Below, piece by piece: positions 1-8,511 of a stretch of DNA of 64,000 nucleotides (positions are counted from its first letter, which is position 1; the number at the start of each line of letters is the position of its first letter). The notes beneath the pieces were generated by a model, which ran no database searches, was not told the origin of the DNA, and saw only the letters and a list, made by a program, of their open reading frames with translations. The stretch is taken from NCBI RefSeq assembly GCF_030441895.1, contig NZ_JARJAS010000015.1, one strand, 5' to 3'. The DNA comes from Enterococcus_D entomosocium. GTDB taxonomy: Bacteria; Bacillota; Bacilli; Lactobacillales; Enterococcaceae. A program made the translations under genes and the position numbers.

Positions 1-1
1 T

Positions 2-892
2 CTTATGAGTTATGGAGCAAATAATTTATTAATTGCTCTGAATAATAGTAATTCAGAATATAAATTACTTTCAAAAGTTACTATTATTAAATCATCTGTT
101 CAGGCAGTATTAACTATTATTTTTGGATTATTTAATTTAACTAAATTTGGCTTGATTTTGGCTCAGCTTATTAGCCAAGTGTCGGGTAGTTGGAAACAAT
201 CTGAAAGTATTAGAAATAAGCAAAATTTAGCAAAAGTTATATCGAGAAAAAAAATATTAGAAGTTTTTAAATTAAATTACAAGCAAGCATTATATAATAC
301 ACCTGCCGCATTAATTACTACCTTAACATATTCAGTTATAAATTTATTTATATCATATAGTTATTCGAATGAAATGTTAGGTTTCTACTCTTTTTCTTAT
401 CGTATGCTTGGATTGCCATTTATGATTGTGAGTGCAAATTTTGCGAAAATATTTTTTAAGGAAGCTAGTGATGAATATTTAATAAGCGGAACATTGTCCA
501 CTACTTTTAAAAGATCTGTTAAGATATTATGTGCAATTGTTCTACCTTCAATGACTATACTATTTATTTTAGCGCCTAGTCTTTTTTCGATCATCTTTGG
601 ACAGGAATGGGTAGTTTCGGGCACAATTGTACAGATTTTAACTCCAATGTTTACTATAAGACTAATTGTGGATTCTATTTCTAGCGCATATATTGTTAGA
701 GGAAAACAAAAGACTGAATTATGGATACAGTCTTTTTTATTCATTAGTGAACTAGTTATATTTTTTGTAAGCACTATAAACAACTTTAATATATACTATT
801 TTTTAGGCGCAATATCTTTAATGTATTTTTTTGTATATGCCATAAATTTTTATGTGATTTTTAGATTAAGCTGTAGAGGAGATAACTCATGA
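2..892 (+). CDS. Polysaccharide flippase (Wzx-like), C-terminal part, cut by window start
   Basis: The reading frame is open to the window edge, so the gene starts upstream and about 296 residues of its C-terminal part are visible. The protein is very hydrophobic, with repeated membrane segments separated by short basic loops, as in the oligosaccharide flippase (MOP/RfbX) family. Such proteins move lipid-linked repeat units across the membrane. The stop codon overlaps the start of wecC (ATGA at 889-892), so the two are co-translated in one polysaccharide operon. The DNA is markedly AT-rich compared with the Kdp and adhesin genes further on, as is common for exchangeable glycan clusters. The family call rests on hydrophobic pattern, size and neighbours; the exact glycan is not deducible. 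Confidence 0.7.
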   Translation, partial: LMSYGANNLLIALNNSNSEYKLLSKVTIIKSSVQAVLTIIFGLFNLTKFGLILAQLISQVSGSWKQSESIRNKQNLAKVISRKKILEVFKLNYKQALYNTPAALITTLTYSVINLFISYSYSNEMLGFYSFSYRMLGLPFMIVSANFAKIFFKEASDEYLISGTLSTTFKRSVKILCAIVLPSMTILFILAPSLFSIIFGQEWVVSGTIVQILTPMFTIRLIVDSISSAYIVRGKQKTELWIQSFLFISELVIFFVSTINNFNIYYFLGAISLMYFFVYAINFYVIFRLSCRGDNS

Positions 893-2103
893 TTAATATA
901 ATTGGATTGGGATACATTGGTTTACCCACGTCACTTATTTTAGCGGCAAATAACAATAAAGTAGTTGGTACGGATTATAATATGGAACTAGTTTCCAAAC
1001 TAAACAGAAAAGAATTAACATTTGAAGAAAATGGACTAGAAGATTTATTTAATGAAGCTATAAGTAAAGATATTAAATTTACTAATGAGTACATTGCTTC
1101 TGATGTTTATATTGTTACAGTACCAACACCATACGATAAATTAAACAAAAAGATTGATCCTTCCTATGTTATATCAGCAACGAAAGAAATATTGAAGGTA
1201 TGCAAAAAAGATACTATATTAATTATTGAGTCTACCGTTTCTCCAGGTACAATAGACAAATTTATTAGACCATTAATAAAAGATTCTAATTTAGAACTAA
1301 ATAAGGACATTCACTTAGTTCATGCACCAGAAAGAATACTACCTGGTCAAATGATTTATGAGTTAGAGAACAATTCAAGAACAATTGGGGCTGATCTACC
1401 GGAAATAGCTGAAAAAGTTAAAACCATCTACAAAACATTTTGTAAAGGAGAAATTATTTGCACTGATATTAGAACAGCGGAGATGAGCAAAGTTGTTGAA
1501 AATACATTTAGAGCTGTTAATATCGCCTTTGCAAATGAATTAACTAAAATAGCAAGATATGATAATCTGGATGTTCATGAAATTATTAGAATTTCAAATA
1601 TGCATCCTAGGGTAAATATATTAAATCCTGGTCCAGGAGTGGGGGGACATTGCATACCTGTTGATCCGTGGTTTTTAGTTGGAGATTATCCAAGATTAAC
1701 GAAATTGATTTCAGCGGCATTAGAAGTTAATGAATCTATGCCTGACCTAGTTTTAAGCAGAATTACAGACATAATGAAAGACCACGGAATTACTGATAAG
1801 TCAAAGGTAGGTATTTACGGATTATCCTATAAACAGGATGTTGATGATTATCGAGAAAGTCCAACAGTGCAAATGTTTGAGAAAATGGGAGAGCACTTCG
1901 CGGAACCTTTCAGAGTTTATGATCCAATGATTCATAATAGAGTAGTTCAGAGTCAAATCATGGATTTTGATTCTTTTATTAATGATAGTGAGATTGTGGT
2001 AGTAATGGTTCCACATTCACAAATAAAATCCCAACAAGATAAGCTTAAAAACAAACTAGTTTTGGATCCTCATAACATATTTGATTTTTCATACAAACTT
2101 TAA
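889..2103 (+). CDS. wecC: UDP-N-acetyl-D-mannosamine dehydrogenase
   Basis: This cytoplasmic enzyme oxidises UDP-ManNAc to UDP-ManNAcA with two NAD+, supplying an acidic sugar for a cell-surface polysaccharide. The 404-residue protein has the usual UDP-glucose/GDP-mannose dehydrogenase order: an N-terminal Rossmann motif GLGYIGLP (residues 6-13), a central dimerisation domain, and a C-terminal UDP-binding domain with GLSYKQDVDDYRESP. The catalytic cysteine lies in GVGGHCIPVDP (about Cys255). WecC-type enzymes typically show this HCIPVDPWF stretch, which separates them from UDP-glucose 6-dehydrogenases. The start overlaps the flippase stop, and wecB follows 18 bp after the stop, so the substrate-making epimerase is encoded next door. 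An equivalent name in Gram-positive capsule loci is mnaB/cap5O. Confidence 0.9.
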   Translation: MINIIGLGYIGLPTSLILAANNNKVVGTDYNMELVSKLNRKELTFEENGLEDLFNEAISKDIKFTNEYIASDVYIVTVPTPYDKLNKKIDPSYVISATKEILKVCKKDTILIIESTVSPGTIDKFIRPLIKDSNLELNKDIHLVHAPERILPGQMIYELENNSRTIGADLPEIAEKVKTIYKTFCKGEIICTDIRTAEMSKVVENTFRAVNIAFANELTKIARYDNLDVHEIIRISNMHPRVNILNPGPGVGGHCIPVDPWFLVGDYPRLTKLISAALEVNESMPDLVLSRITDIMKDHGITDKSKVGIYGLSYKQDVDDYRESPTVQMFEKMGEHFAEPFRVYDPMIHNRVVQSQIMDFDSFINDSEIVVVMVPHSQIKSQQDKLKNKLVLDPHNIFDFSYKL

Positions 2104-2121
2104 CGAAAATAGAGGAATAAA

Positions 2122-3255
2122 ATGAATAAAATTAAAATCATGACAATATTTGGTACAAGGCCTGAGGCAATAAAAATGGCACCACTTGTCAAAGCTATTG
2201 AAGAAGATCCTCGATTCGAGTCAATTGTAACTGTGACGGCCCAGCATCGCCAAATGTTAGATCAAGTAATGAATATTTTTGATTTATCAGCGGATTATGA
2301 CTTAAACATAATGAAAGATGGCCAAACATTAGCAGGTATAACAAGTCGCGTAATAAAAGAATTGGATCAAATTCTGGAAGAAGCAAATCCAGATATTGTT
2401 CTAGTTCATGGTGATACGACAACAACTTTTTCGGCATCAATAGCTAGTTTTTATCATCAAATAAAAATTGGGCATGTAGAAGCAGGTCTAAGAACTTGGA
2501 ATAAGTACTCTCCGTTTCCCGAAGAATTGAATAGACAGCTCACTGATGTTTTAGCAGATATTTATTTTGCTCCTACTGAGATGAGTAAGAAGAATTTAAT
2601 AAATGAAAAAAGAAATGTCAGCGATATTTACGTTACCGGAAATACGGCTATTGATGCTATGAAATATACCATTTCAGACCAATATAGTCATTCTTTATTA
2701 ACAGATATAGGAGATAAAAAAATAATACTAGTTACAATGCATAGAAGAGAAAACTTAGGAAATCCTATGAGGAACGTTTTCAAAGCGATAAATCGAATTG
2801 TCGAACGCTTTGATGATGTACATGTGGTATTCCCTATGCATAAGAATCCGATAGTTCGAAAAACCGTAAAAGAAACTTTGATTGATTGCGATCGAATTCA
2901 TTTAATTGAACCATTAGACGTGGTGGATTTTCAAAACTTTGCTAATCATAGCTATATGATTATGTCAGATTCTGGAGGAGTGCAGGAAGAAGCTCCTTCC
3001 TTAGGAAAACCTGTATTAGTCTTACGTGATACAACTGAGAGACCAGAAGGAATAGAGGCTGGCACATTAAGATTAGTTGGTACAAGTGAAGATAAAGTAT
3101 TTGTGTCTGCCAAAGAATTGCTTGAAGATAATGATATTTACGACCAAATGTCTAAAGCTTCAAACCCATACGGAGATGGATTTGCTAGTCAGAGAATTTT
3201 AGATGCTATTGCATACAGCTTTGGCTTAACTAATGAAAAACCTTCTGAGTTTTAA
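2122..3255 (+). CDS. wecB: UDP-N-acetylglucosamine 2-epimerase (non-hydrolysing)
   Basis: Interconverts UDP-GlcNAc and UDP-ManNAc in the cytoplasm, feeding WecC just upstream. The 377-residue length is typical of the family. Signature motifs are in order: FGTRPEAIKMAPL near the N-terminus, HGDTTTTF, HVEAGLRT, MHRRENLG, and the UDP-binding SDSGGVQEEAP followed by RDTTERPE. It starts after a GAGGAA ribosome site about 7 bases upstream. The gene is the last of the polysaccharide operon: a strong intrinsic terminator begins 6 bp after the stop. The alternative name in Gram-positive bacteria is mnaA. No missing residue or frame damage was seen. Confidence 0.93.
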   Translation: MNKIKIMTIFGTRPEAIKMAPLVKAIEEDPRFESIVTVTAQHRQMLDQVMNIFDLSADYDLNIMKDGQTLAGITSRVIKELDQILEEANPDIVLVHGDTTTTFSASIASFYHQIKIGHVEAGLRTWNKYSPFPEELNRQLTDVLADIYFAPTEMSKKNLINEKRNVSDIYVTGNTAIDAMKYTISDQYSHSLLTDIGDKKIILVTMHRRENLGNPMRNVFKAINRIVERFDDVHVVFPMHKNPIVRKTVKETLIDCDRIHLIEPLDVVDFQNFANHSYMIMSDSGGVQEEAPSLGKPVLVLRDTTERPEGIEAGTLRLVGTSEDKVFVSAKELLEDNDIYDQMSKASNPYGDGFASQRILDAIAYSFGLTNEKPSEF

Positions 3256-3260
3256 AACAA

Positions 3261-3300
3261 AGTACTCTGATATCTTGTATAAATATCAGAGTACTTTTCT
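3261..3300 (+). terminator. Intrinsic terminator after wecB
   Basis: A perfect 12-bp stem (3261-3272 with 3284-3295) around an 11-base loop is followed by TTTTCT. It closes the polysaccharide operon. Confidence 0.9.
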
Positions 3301-3370
3301 ATTTAATATGGATTTTAACTGTTTATCTGAATAGAATAAAAACACGCGTTTTTTAAACTGCTTAAATTAT

Positions 3371-3985
3371 TTAGTAGATGAACTTCCGCCAATCAAACAA
3401 ATAAATCACCCCAATTGCTTTAAACATCAAATAGACAAAATGACCATAATTATGGCCGATCAGATGTAACGCATCAGCGGAAGCTCCTTTATTCGACCAA
3501 AGAGTAAAACCTAATATAATGGCTAAGATCAGCAGGCCTTTTCCTAATGCAAAGACAATTGTTTTTGCAGGGAGGGGTTTTTTTTTTGTGAGGAAAAAGC
3601 CGAATAAAAGGACAAAGTTAACTAGCAACAAAAAATGTGCAGCAGCTGTCCATAGGGTCGTTGTTCCTGTAGGTGTTAAGAAGTCGGTGAAAACGCAAGC
3701 GACGACTGCAGTCAAATTGAGCAAATATAGAGGAAGGCGGAAGGTTGGTTTCTTTTCTTCACTCTTTATTCCTGGTTCTTCTGCTAATTGTTCTGGTTTT
3801 AGCAGTGCCTCTAAATCGATTTGATAGAGATCACTTAATTTGATCAATGTATCGATGTCTGGGGTACTTCGATTGTTTTCCCAATTTGAGATCGTTTGTC
3901 TGGTAACAAATAATTTTTCGGAAACTTCTTGTTGGGTGAGTCCTAATTTCAAGCGACTCTCTTTTATTTTTTCAGCTATAGTCAT
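3371..3985 (-). CDS. XRE-family HTH regulator with C-terminal membrane segments
   Basis: A 204-residue protein with an N-terminal Cro/C1-type helix-turn-helix (MTIAEKIKESRLKLGLTQQE, then VTRQTISNWENNRSTPDIDTL) and a C-terminal half with about four hydrophobic segments. This architecture fits a membrane-tethered repressor that senses an envelope or metabolite signal. The start at 3985 was chosen because AGAAGGAG lies 7 bases upstream and the HTH begins at residue 1; a longer open frame to 4066 has no ribosome site. The gene is convergent with wecB and stands alone. Its target and signal cannot be deduced; autoregulation is likely for the family but not shown here. Confidence 0.85.
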   Translation of the reverse strand: MTIAEKIKESRLKLGLTQQEVSEKLFVTRQTISNWENNRSTPDIDTLIKLSDLYQIDLEALLKPEQLAEEPGIKSEEKKPTFRLPLYLLNLTAVVACVFTDFLTPTGTTTLWTAAAHFLLLVNFVLLFGFFLTKKKPLPAKTIVFALGKGLLILAIILGFTLWSNKGASADALHLIGHNYGHFVYLMFKAIGVIYLFDWRKFIY

Positions 3986-4520
3986 TTCAATGCTCCTTCT
4001 GACATATCCTATCATAAAGCGGTTCAAAGAAACAATTGTAAAGCTCGATTTAACGAAGAAATGCACAAGTGTATTTCTTCGTTTTCAAAAAATGAAAATA
4101 AAATGAGTTTAGCTTAGAATTTCGCATTGGGTATTCACGGCAACTCGATTATTGTTAGTGATTTTTTCTTTTAAATAATACCTAATTCTATTGTTCTGAG
4201 TTGGAAATTTGAAAAAATATCTCTTTTGAAAATTAGGAGGTATTTTTATATGAGTCATTCAAAAAAGAAAGGAAATCTTAGGTGAAAATAGTGTCCTTTT
4301 TTCGATAAACGGAAATCGTTGATAAAACAAGGATGCAAAGAAGCTTTGCGCTGGTTTGCACTGGATTTGCTTGAAGGGAAGGGTACTTGAATTATAAAAT
4401 TCTGAAGAGGTGATGTAGTGCAATGATAAATGAATCAGGTATACACAAGATAAAGGGCATTTCATGAGTCCGCATAAAAACTTCAGCTAGGAGTGGAGCA
4501 TACGATAAATAAAAAAATGT
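3986..4520. other. Intergenic stretch with one tiny translated-looking remnant
   Basis: No full gene is seen. At 4250-4285 a perfect ribosome site (TAGGAGGT, 4233-4240) precedes an ATG and an 11-residue frame (MSHSKKKGNLR) that stops just past an A-rich run. A one-base shift at that run would extend it about a dozen codons (KEILGENSVLFSINGNR). This could be a leader peptide or the relic of a broken gene. The rest is AT-rich. Confidence 0.35.
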
Positions 4521-4549
4521 TTGTAAATTAAAATTTAATAAATTATAAT
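4521..4549 (+). promoter_or_regulatory. Promoter of the MucBP surface-protein gene
   Basis: TTGTAA (4521-4526), a 17-base spacer and a consensus TATAAT (4544-4549). Transcription would start near 4556, right at a 7-bp hairpin (4554-4560 with 4570-4576), so the mRNA would carry a 5' stem-loop before the GTG start at 4621. Confidence 0.7.
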
Positions 4550-4620
4550 GATTTTCAAGCGTTAAAAAAGCTTGAATAAAAAAGTCTAAATTTTGAAAAA
4601 GAAGGTTAAGGTGAAAGTTT

Positions 4621-7524
4621 GTGAAAAAGAAATTTAAACATATTATGTCTTTAATAATCCTATTAAGTGCTGCGGTGGTAACGCCAGCATTTCAGGTAAT
4701 GGCGGAAAGCGAAGGTTTTTCAGATTCCCAACAGTTGGAGCAAGACGAAAAGATAGCTACACCATCTAATGATACAAATGATTTAACGGAAGCAGATAAT
4801 GCTACGATGACAACAATGACCTCATCGAGTATGGATGCTAAAAACGAGCAAACGCAAGTCAACAGTGATAATGAAAAAAATATTTCTGAATCAGATATTA
4901 AAGAAGATTCTGCTGTAAGCACTGTAGATAAGGTTCCCTCATCTGTTAATGCTTCAGCTGCAAGAGCTGTCAATGGGCAACTGACGGTTCAAGTGTTAGA
5001 TGGTAATTCAAACCAACCGATCCAAGGAGCTTATTTCACATTGACCTCCTCGACATCTGGTGAAGTGACATTGTTAGTCACGGACAGTTCAGGAAAGGTT
5101 ACAATTCAACTTCCTTCAGGTGGCTATTTTATTAAGCAAGTTGGTACCACGAATCAAAGACAAAACTATGCATTCACGTCGGTTGGAAATTCCATCACCT
5201 TGCAGCCTGGGGAAACGAAAACACTTGAACTCTACGAGCGTTTAATTACGGGTGAGTATGCTTTTGGAAACAGTCCCGATACGATTCATATTCCTGTAAA
5301 CAGTACGTTTGATTTCTCAACCAAAACAATAGGCATTGAGGCGTTTAAACTAAATTTTAGCGGCAATATAGAAAAAAGCATTTCTGACTCGCAAATCTAT
5401 CCTTACTACACCAATGTTGACCCAAGCAACCCAGGTTCCTATGTAGCAATTTTTATGGCTCGACAAGCCTCCTATAGCGTGAATACCACACATGTGGTCA
5501 ATGTCATTGTCGATCCGGAGCAAATTGGAGAGGTAAATGTCCGATACCTTGATGGTCAAGGGCAAGAAATCCATGAGATGCAGACCTTGACCGGTACGAT
5601 TGGTGAACCATATGATGTCAGCAACGAAGAATATAAGTTAACAATTGATGGCTACACGTTAGATGAAACTAAGTTACCAGAAAACAGTAAAGGTATCTTG
5701 GGAGAAACAGCACAGACGGTCACCTATGTGTATACAAAAAATCCCGTACCAGCAGCGGATGTAACGGTCGAGTACGTAGATACAGAAGGTAAAGAAGTTC
5801 ATCCTTCTCAAACGATCAGTGGAAATGTAGGGGACCCATACGATGCTAGCACAGAACAATATCAATTAAAAATCGAAGGCTACACTTTAGACGAAACTAA
5901 ACTACCAGAAAATGGTATCGGTGTATTTGGTGAAACGGTGCAAATAGTCACTTATGTCTACACAAAAAATGCCGTACCAGCTGCGAATATCACGGTCGAA
6001 TATATAGATACCGAAGGCAACGAAATCCACGCTTCTCAGATGATTAGCGGTAATGTGGGCAATCCATACGATGCCAGTACAGAGAACTATCAATTAACGA
6101 TCGACGGCTATACACTGGATGAAAGCCAACTGCCAGAAAATACCACAGGAGTATTTGGTGAAACGGTGCAAACAGTCACTTATGTGTATACAAAAAATCT
6201 CGTACCAGCAGCAGATGTAATGATTGAGTATGTGGATAAAGAAGGCAAAGAAATACACGCTAGCCAAACGATTAGCGGTAATGTAGGTGAATCATACGAT
6301 GCCAGCGTAGAAAAATATCAAGTAAAAATCGAAGGCTACACTTTAGACGAAACTAAGCTACCAGAAAATGGTATCGGTGTATTCAGCGAAACGGCCCAAA
6401 CTGTTACCTACATTTACATAAAAAATCCGATACCAGCAGCGGATATAACAGTAAAATACGTTGATACAGAGGGCAATGAAATTCATGACTCCCAAACCAT
6501 TAGCGGAAGTATAGGTGATTCATACGATGCCAGCACACATCAATATAAAGTAACGATCGAAGGCTATACTCTAGATGAAACCCAGTTGCCAGAAAATAGT
6601 AAAGGTATTTTTAGCGAAACAGCGGAAACAGTTGCGTACATCTACATAAAAAATCCGGTACCAGCAGCTGATGTCACAGTGGAGTACGTGGATACAGAAG
6701 GTAAAGAAATTCACTCCTCTCAAACGATCAGTGGAAATGTAGGCGACCCATACGATGCTAGTACAGAAAAATATCAACCAATAATCGACGGATACACCTT
6801 AGATCAAAGTCAATTACCAGAAAACAATAAGGGTGTGTTTGGAGAAACGACACAAACAGTCACCTATATCTACACGAAAAATCCGGTACCAGCAGCTGAT
6901 GTCACAGTGGAGTACTTGGATACAGAAGGCAAAGAAATTCATCCTTCACAAACGATCAGTGGGAACGTAGGCGAATCTTACGATGCTAGCACAGAAAAAT
7001 ACCAAGTAACAATCGAAGGCTACACCTTAATTCAAAGTCAATTACCAGAAAACCTTAAAGGTGTGTTTGAAGAAACAGCACAAACTGTCACCTACATCTA
7101 CAAAAAAAATCCGATACCAGCAGCGGATATAACAGTGGAGTATATGGACACCGAAGGCAAAGAAATTCACCCTCCACAAAGGATCAGTGGAAACTTAGGC
7201 GACTCTTATGATGCCAGCACAGAAAAATATCAACTAACAATCGACGGCTACATATTAGACGGAAGTCAGCTGCCGCAAAATGCCAAAGGCACATTCGGTA
7301 AGCAGGGGGCAACTGTGACGTATGTTTATACAAAAGAAAACGTAGCAACAGTGGATAGTTCTGATAAAAAAGAAAAAGACCCAACAGCGACTGTCACTTC
7401 GAAAAAAAGCAATTCTGCGCAAAGATTGCCGCAAACCGATGAGCAGGGGACGTTGTTCCCATTTGTAGTTGGTTTGTGCTTCGTCGCCACAGCAAGCTGG
7501 CTTTATTTCAGAAAGCGAAAATAG
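4621..7524 (+). CDS. MucBP-repeat cell-wall surface protein with LPQTD sorting signal
   Basis: A 967-residue secreted protein. In order: signal peptide (residues 1-28), a Ser/Thr/Asp-rich spacer to about residue 115, a SpaA/Cna-B-like beta-domain (about 117-205, NGQLTVQVLDGNSNQPIQGA), an unassigned domain to about 300, eight MucBP repeats of 76 residues, and a wall-sorting signal with LPQTD at 936-940, a hydrophobic helix and the tail FRKRK. MucBP domains in lactobacilli and listeriae bind mucin-type glycans, so adhesion is inferred. The fifth motif residue is Asp instead of the canonical Gly, which may weaken or change sortase recognition. It starts at GTG with AAGGTGA about 7 bases upstream. 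It forms a single-gene unit between its own promoter and a strong terminator. Confidence 0.88.
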   Translation: MKKKFKHIMSLIILLSAAVVTPAFQVMAESEGFSDSQQLEQDEKIATPSNDTNDLTEADNATMTTMTSSSMDAKNEQTQVNSDNEKNISESDIKEDSAVSTVDKVPSSVNASAARAVNGQLTVQVLDGNSNQPIQGAYFTLTSSTSGEVTLLVTDSSGKVTIQLPSGGYFIKQVGTTNQRQNYAFTSVGNSITLQPGETKTLELYERLITGEYAFGNSPDTIHIPVNSTFDFSTKTIGIEAFKLNFSGNIEKSISDSQIYPYYTNVDPSNPGSYVAIFMARQASYSVNTTHVVNVIVDPEQIGEVNVRYLDGQGQEIHEMQTLTGTIGEPYDVSNEEYKLTIDGYTLDETKLPENSKGILGETAQTVTYVYTKNPVPAADVTVEYVDTEGKEVHPSQTISGNVGDPYDASTEQYQLKIEGYTLDETKLPENGIGVFGETVQIVTYVYTKNAVPAANITVEYIDTEGNEIHASQMISGNVGNPYDASTENYQLTIDGYTLDESQLPENTTGVFGETVQTVTYVYTKNLVPAADVMIEYVDKEGKEIHASQTISGNVGESYDASVEKYQVKIEGYTLDETKLPENGIGVFSETAQTVTYIYIKNPIPAADITVKYVDTEGNEIHDSQTISGSIGDSYDASTHQYKVTIEGYTLDETQLPENSKGIFSETAETVAYIYIKNPVPAADVTVEYVDTEGKEIHSSQTISGNVGDPYDASTEKYQPIIDGYTLDQSQLPENNKGVFGETTQTVTYIYTKNPVPAADVTVEYLDTEGKEIHPSQTISGNVGESYDASTEKYQVTIEGYTLIQSQLPENLKGVFEETAQTVTYIYKKNPIPAADITVEYMDTEGKEIHPPQRISGNLGDSYDASTEKYQLTIDGYILDGSQLPQNAKGTFGKQGATVTYVYTKENVATVDSSDKKEKDPTATVTSKKSNSAQRLPQTDEQGTLFPFVVGLCFVATASWLYFRKRK
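5533..7345 (+). repeat. Eight tandem 228-bp repeats encoding MucBP domains
   Basis: Unit starts fall exactly every 228 bp (5533, 5761, 5989, 6217, 6445, 6673, 6901, 7129). Each encodes 76 residues with the landmarks VEYVDTEGKEIH, SQTISGNVG, YDAS, GYTLD and VTYVYTKN. The first and last copies are the most diverged, the inner ones the most alike, as expected if copy number changes by recombination. Confidence 0.95.
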
Positions 7525-7564
7525 CGATCAAGTAAGTCATTGGGGAAAGGCGTTACTGACTATC

Positions 7565-7598
7565 AAAAAAAGACAGCTACGATTCAGCTGTCTTTTTT
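7565..7598. terminator. Bidirectional terminator
   Basis: An 8-bp stem AGACAGCT/AGCTGTCT (7571-7578, 7586-7593) has an A-tract before it and a T-tract after it. It serves the MucBP gene on + and the CPBP gene on -. Confidence 0.88.
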
Positions 7599-7605
7599 TG
7601 ATTAT

Positions 7606-8220
7606 TTAACGAAAGAATGAAATAAAACCGAGTCCATCATAAAGAAAATGGCAGATCCAGCTGACCCAAACACTATTGGATTTTTTCCAGACGTAGTTGA
7701 GTGCCAATCTTGCGGGCATCAAGGTGATCAATAATTGTGCTGGATGAAAACCGTACGCTGGGATATGCCACAAAGCGAACAGCACACTGCAAATGATGGA
7801 AGACCAGAGGAAAGAGAATCCTTTTTTCTGTAAAGCTAACAAGAGATTGGTACTAAGCAACTCTTCTCCCATCAACATGAAGGGTACTTGTAAAAAGACC
7901 ATTTGGACAGTGATGGTTTCGCCGATCGAGTTAGTTGTTGGTTGTCCAAAAATAGCGGCATAAATAAAGGAAAAGAACACGCCAGTCAAAATGACGAAAG
8001 GCACACCCCATAATAAAACGATGAAACGAAAATGCTTGAATTGTTCCAAAAAGGTCCTTCGTAAGAGAAAGTACCCTGCACCAAATGCCAAAATCACATT
8101 CCATACAGTACCAATGATGGATAAAACGGAATCGCTTAGGGGTGTATAGGGAAGCATTTGATAGGTTAAACCGATGACTAATGTAAGAATAAATAAATAC
8201 GTTGTTGACTTGTGTTTCAT
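7606..8220 (-). CDS. CPBP-family intramembrane metalloprotease-like protein
   Basis: A 204-residue polytopic membrane protein with the motif pattern of the CPBP (CAAX protease and bacteriocin-processing, Abi) family: GEELLSTN (motif 1), ALWHIPAYG (motif 2, with the expected His) and HFLYDG (motif 3, His plus Asp). Family members cleave peptides within the membrane or give bacteriocin self-immunity. Motif 1 is normally EExxxR; here the Arg place is Thr, so activity is uncertain. The start at 8220 is preferred because AAAGGA lies about 10 bases upstream; an open frame to 8280 has no ribosome site. It is a single gene sharing a terminator with the convergent MucBP gene. Confidence 0.8.
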   Translation of the reverse strand: MKHKSTTYLFILTLVIGLTYQMLPYTPLSDSVLSIIGTVWNVILAFGAGYFLLRRTFLEQFKHFRFIVLLWGVPFVILTGVFFSFIYAAIFGQPTTNSIGETITVQMVFLQVPFMLMGEELLSTNLLLALQKKGFSFLWSSIICSVLFALWHIPAYGFHPAQLLITLMPARLALNYVWKKSNSVWVSWICHFLYDGLGFISFFR

Positions 8221-8448
8221 TTTGAACACATCCTTTAAAGTAATTGCCACACGCTGAATTATAAACAGAAAAAACATCAAAGTACAAAAAGATCTCTCTC
8301 ATTATTTTTAAACGAAAATAAAACGGAGTGAATACGATATCATGGCTGATAGGCTTGCTTTTATTAGTATCAGAATAAAAGATTTCTTAGAATAATTCTC
8401 AAAAATGGTGAACAAAAAGAGAAGTTTATAAGAATCTCTGTAACACTG

Positions 8449-8477
8449 TTGAAATATTATTACGCTTATGTTACATT
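8449..8477 (+). promoter_or_regulatory. Candidate promoter of the deacetylase gene
   Basis: TTGAAA (8449-8454), a 17-base spacer and TACATT (8472-8477). This overlaps the upstream in-frame TTG codon, which supports the later ATG (8512) as the true start. Confidence 0.5.
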
Positions 8478-8511
8478 TTGTTTACGTTATTATGTTTTAG
8501 GGAGAATGTTT

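Noticed and set aside
4259..4465. 68-residue minus-strand frame in the intergenic region
   Set aside because: No ribosome site and no recognisable motif.
5533..7345. Regular 228-bp repeats as a possible CRISPR array
   Set aside because: Units are long, contiguous, in frame and encode MucBP domains; no short repeat/spacer alternation. The same holds for the 219-bp and 522-bp arrays.
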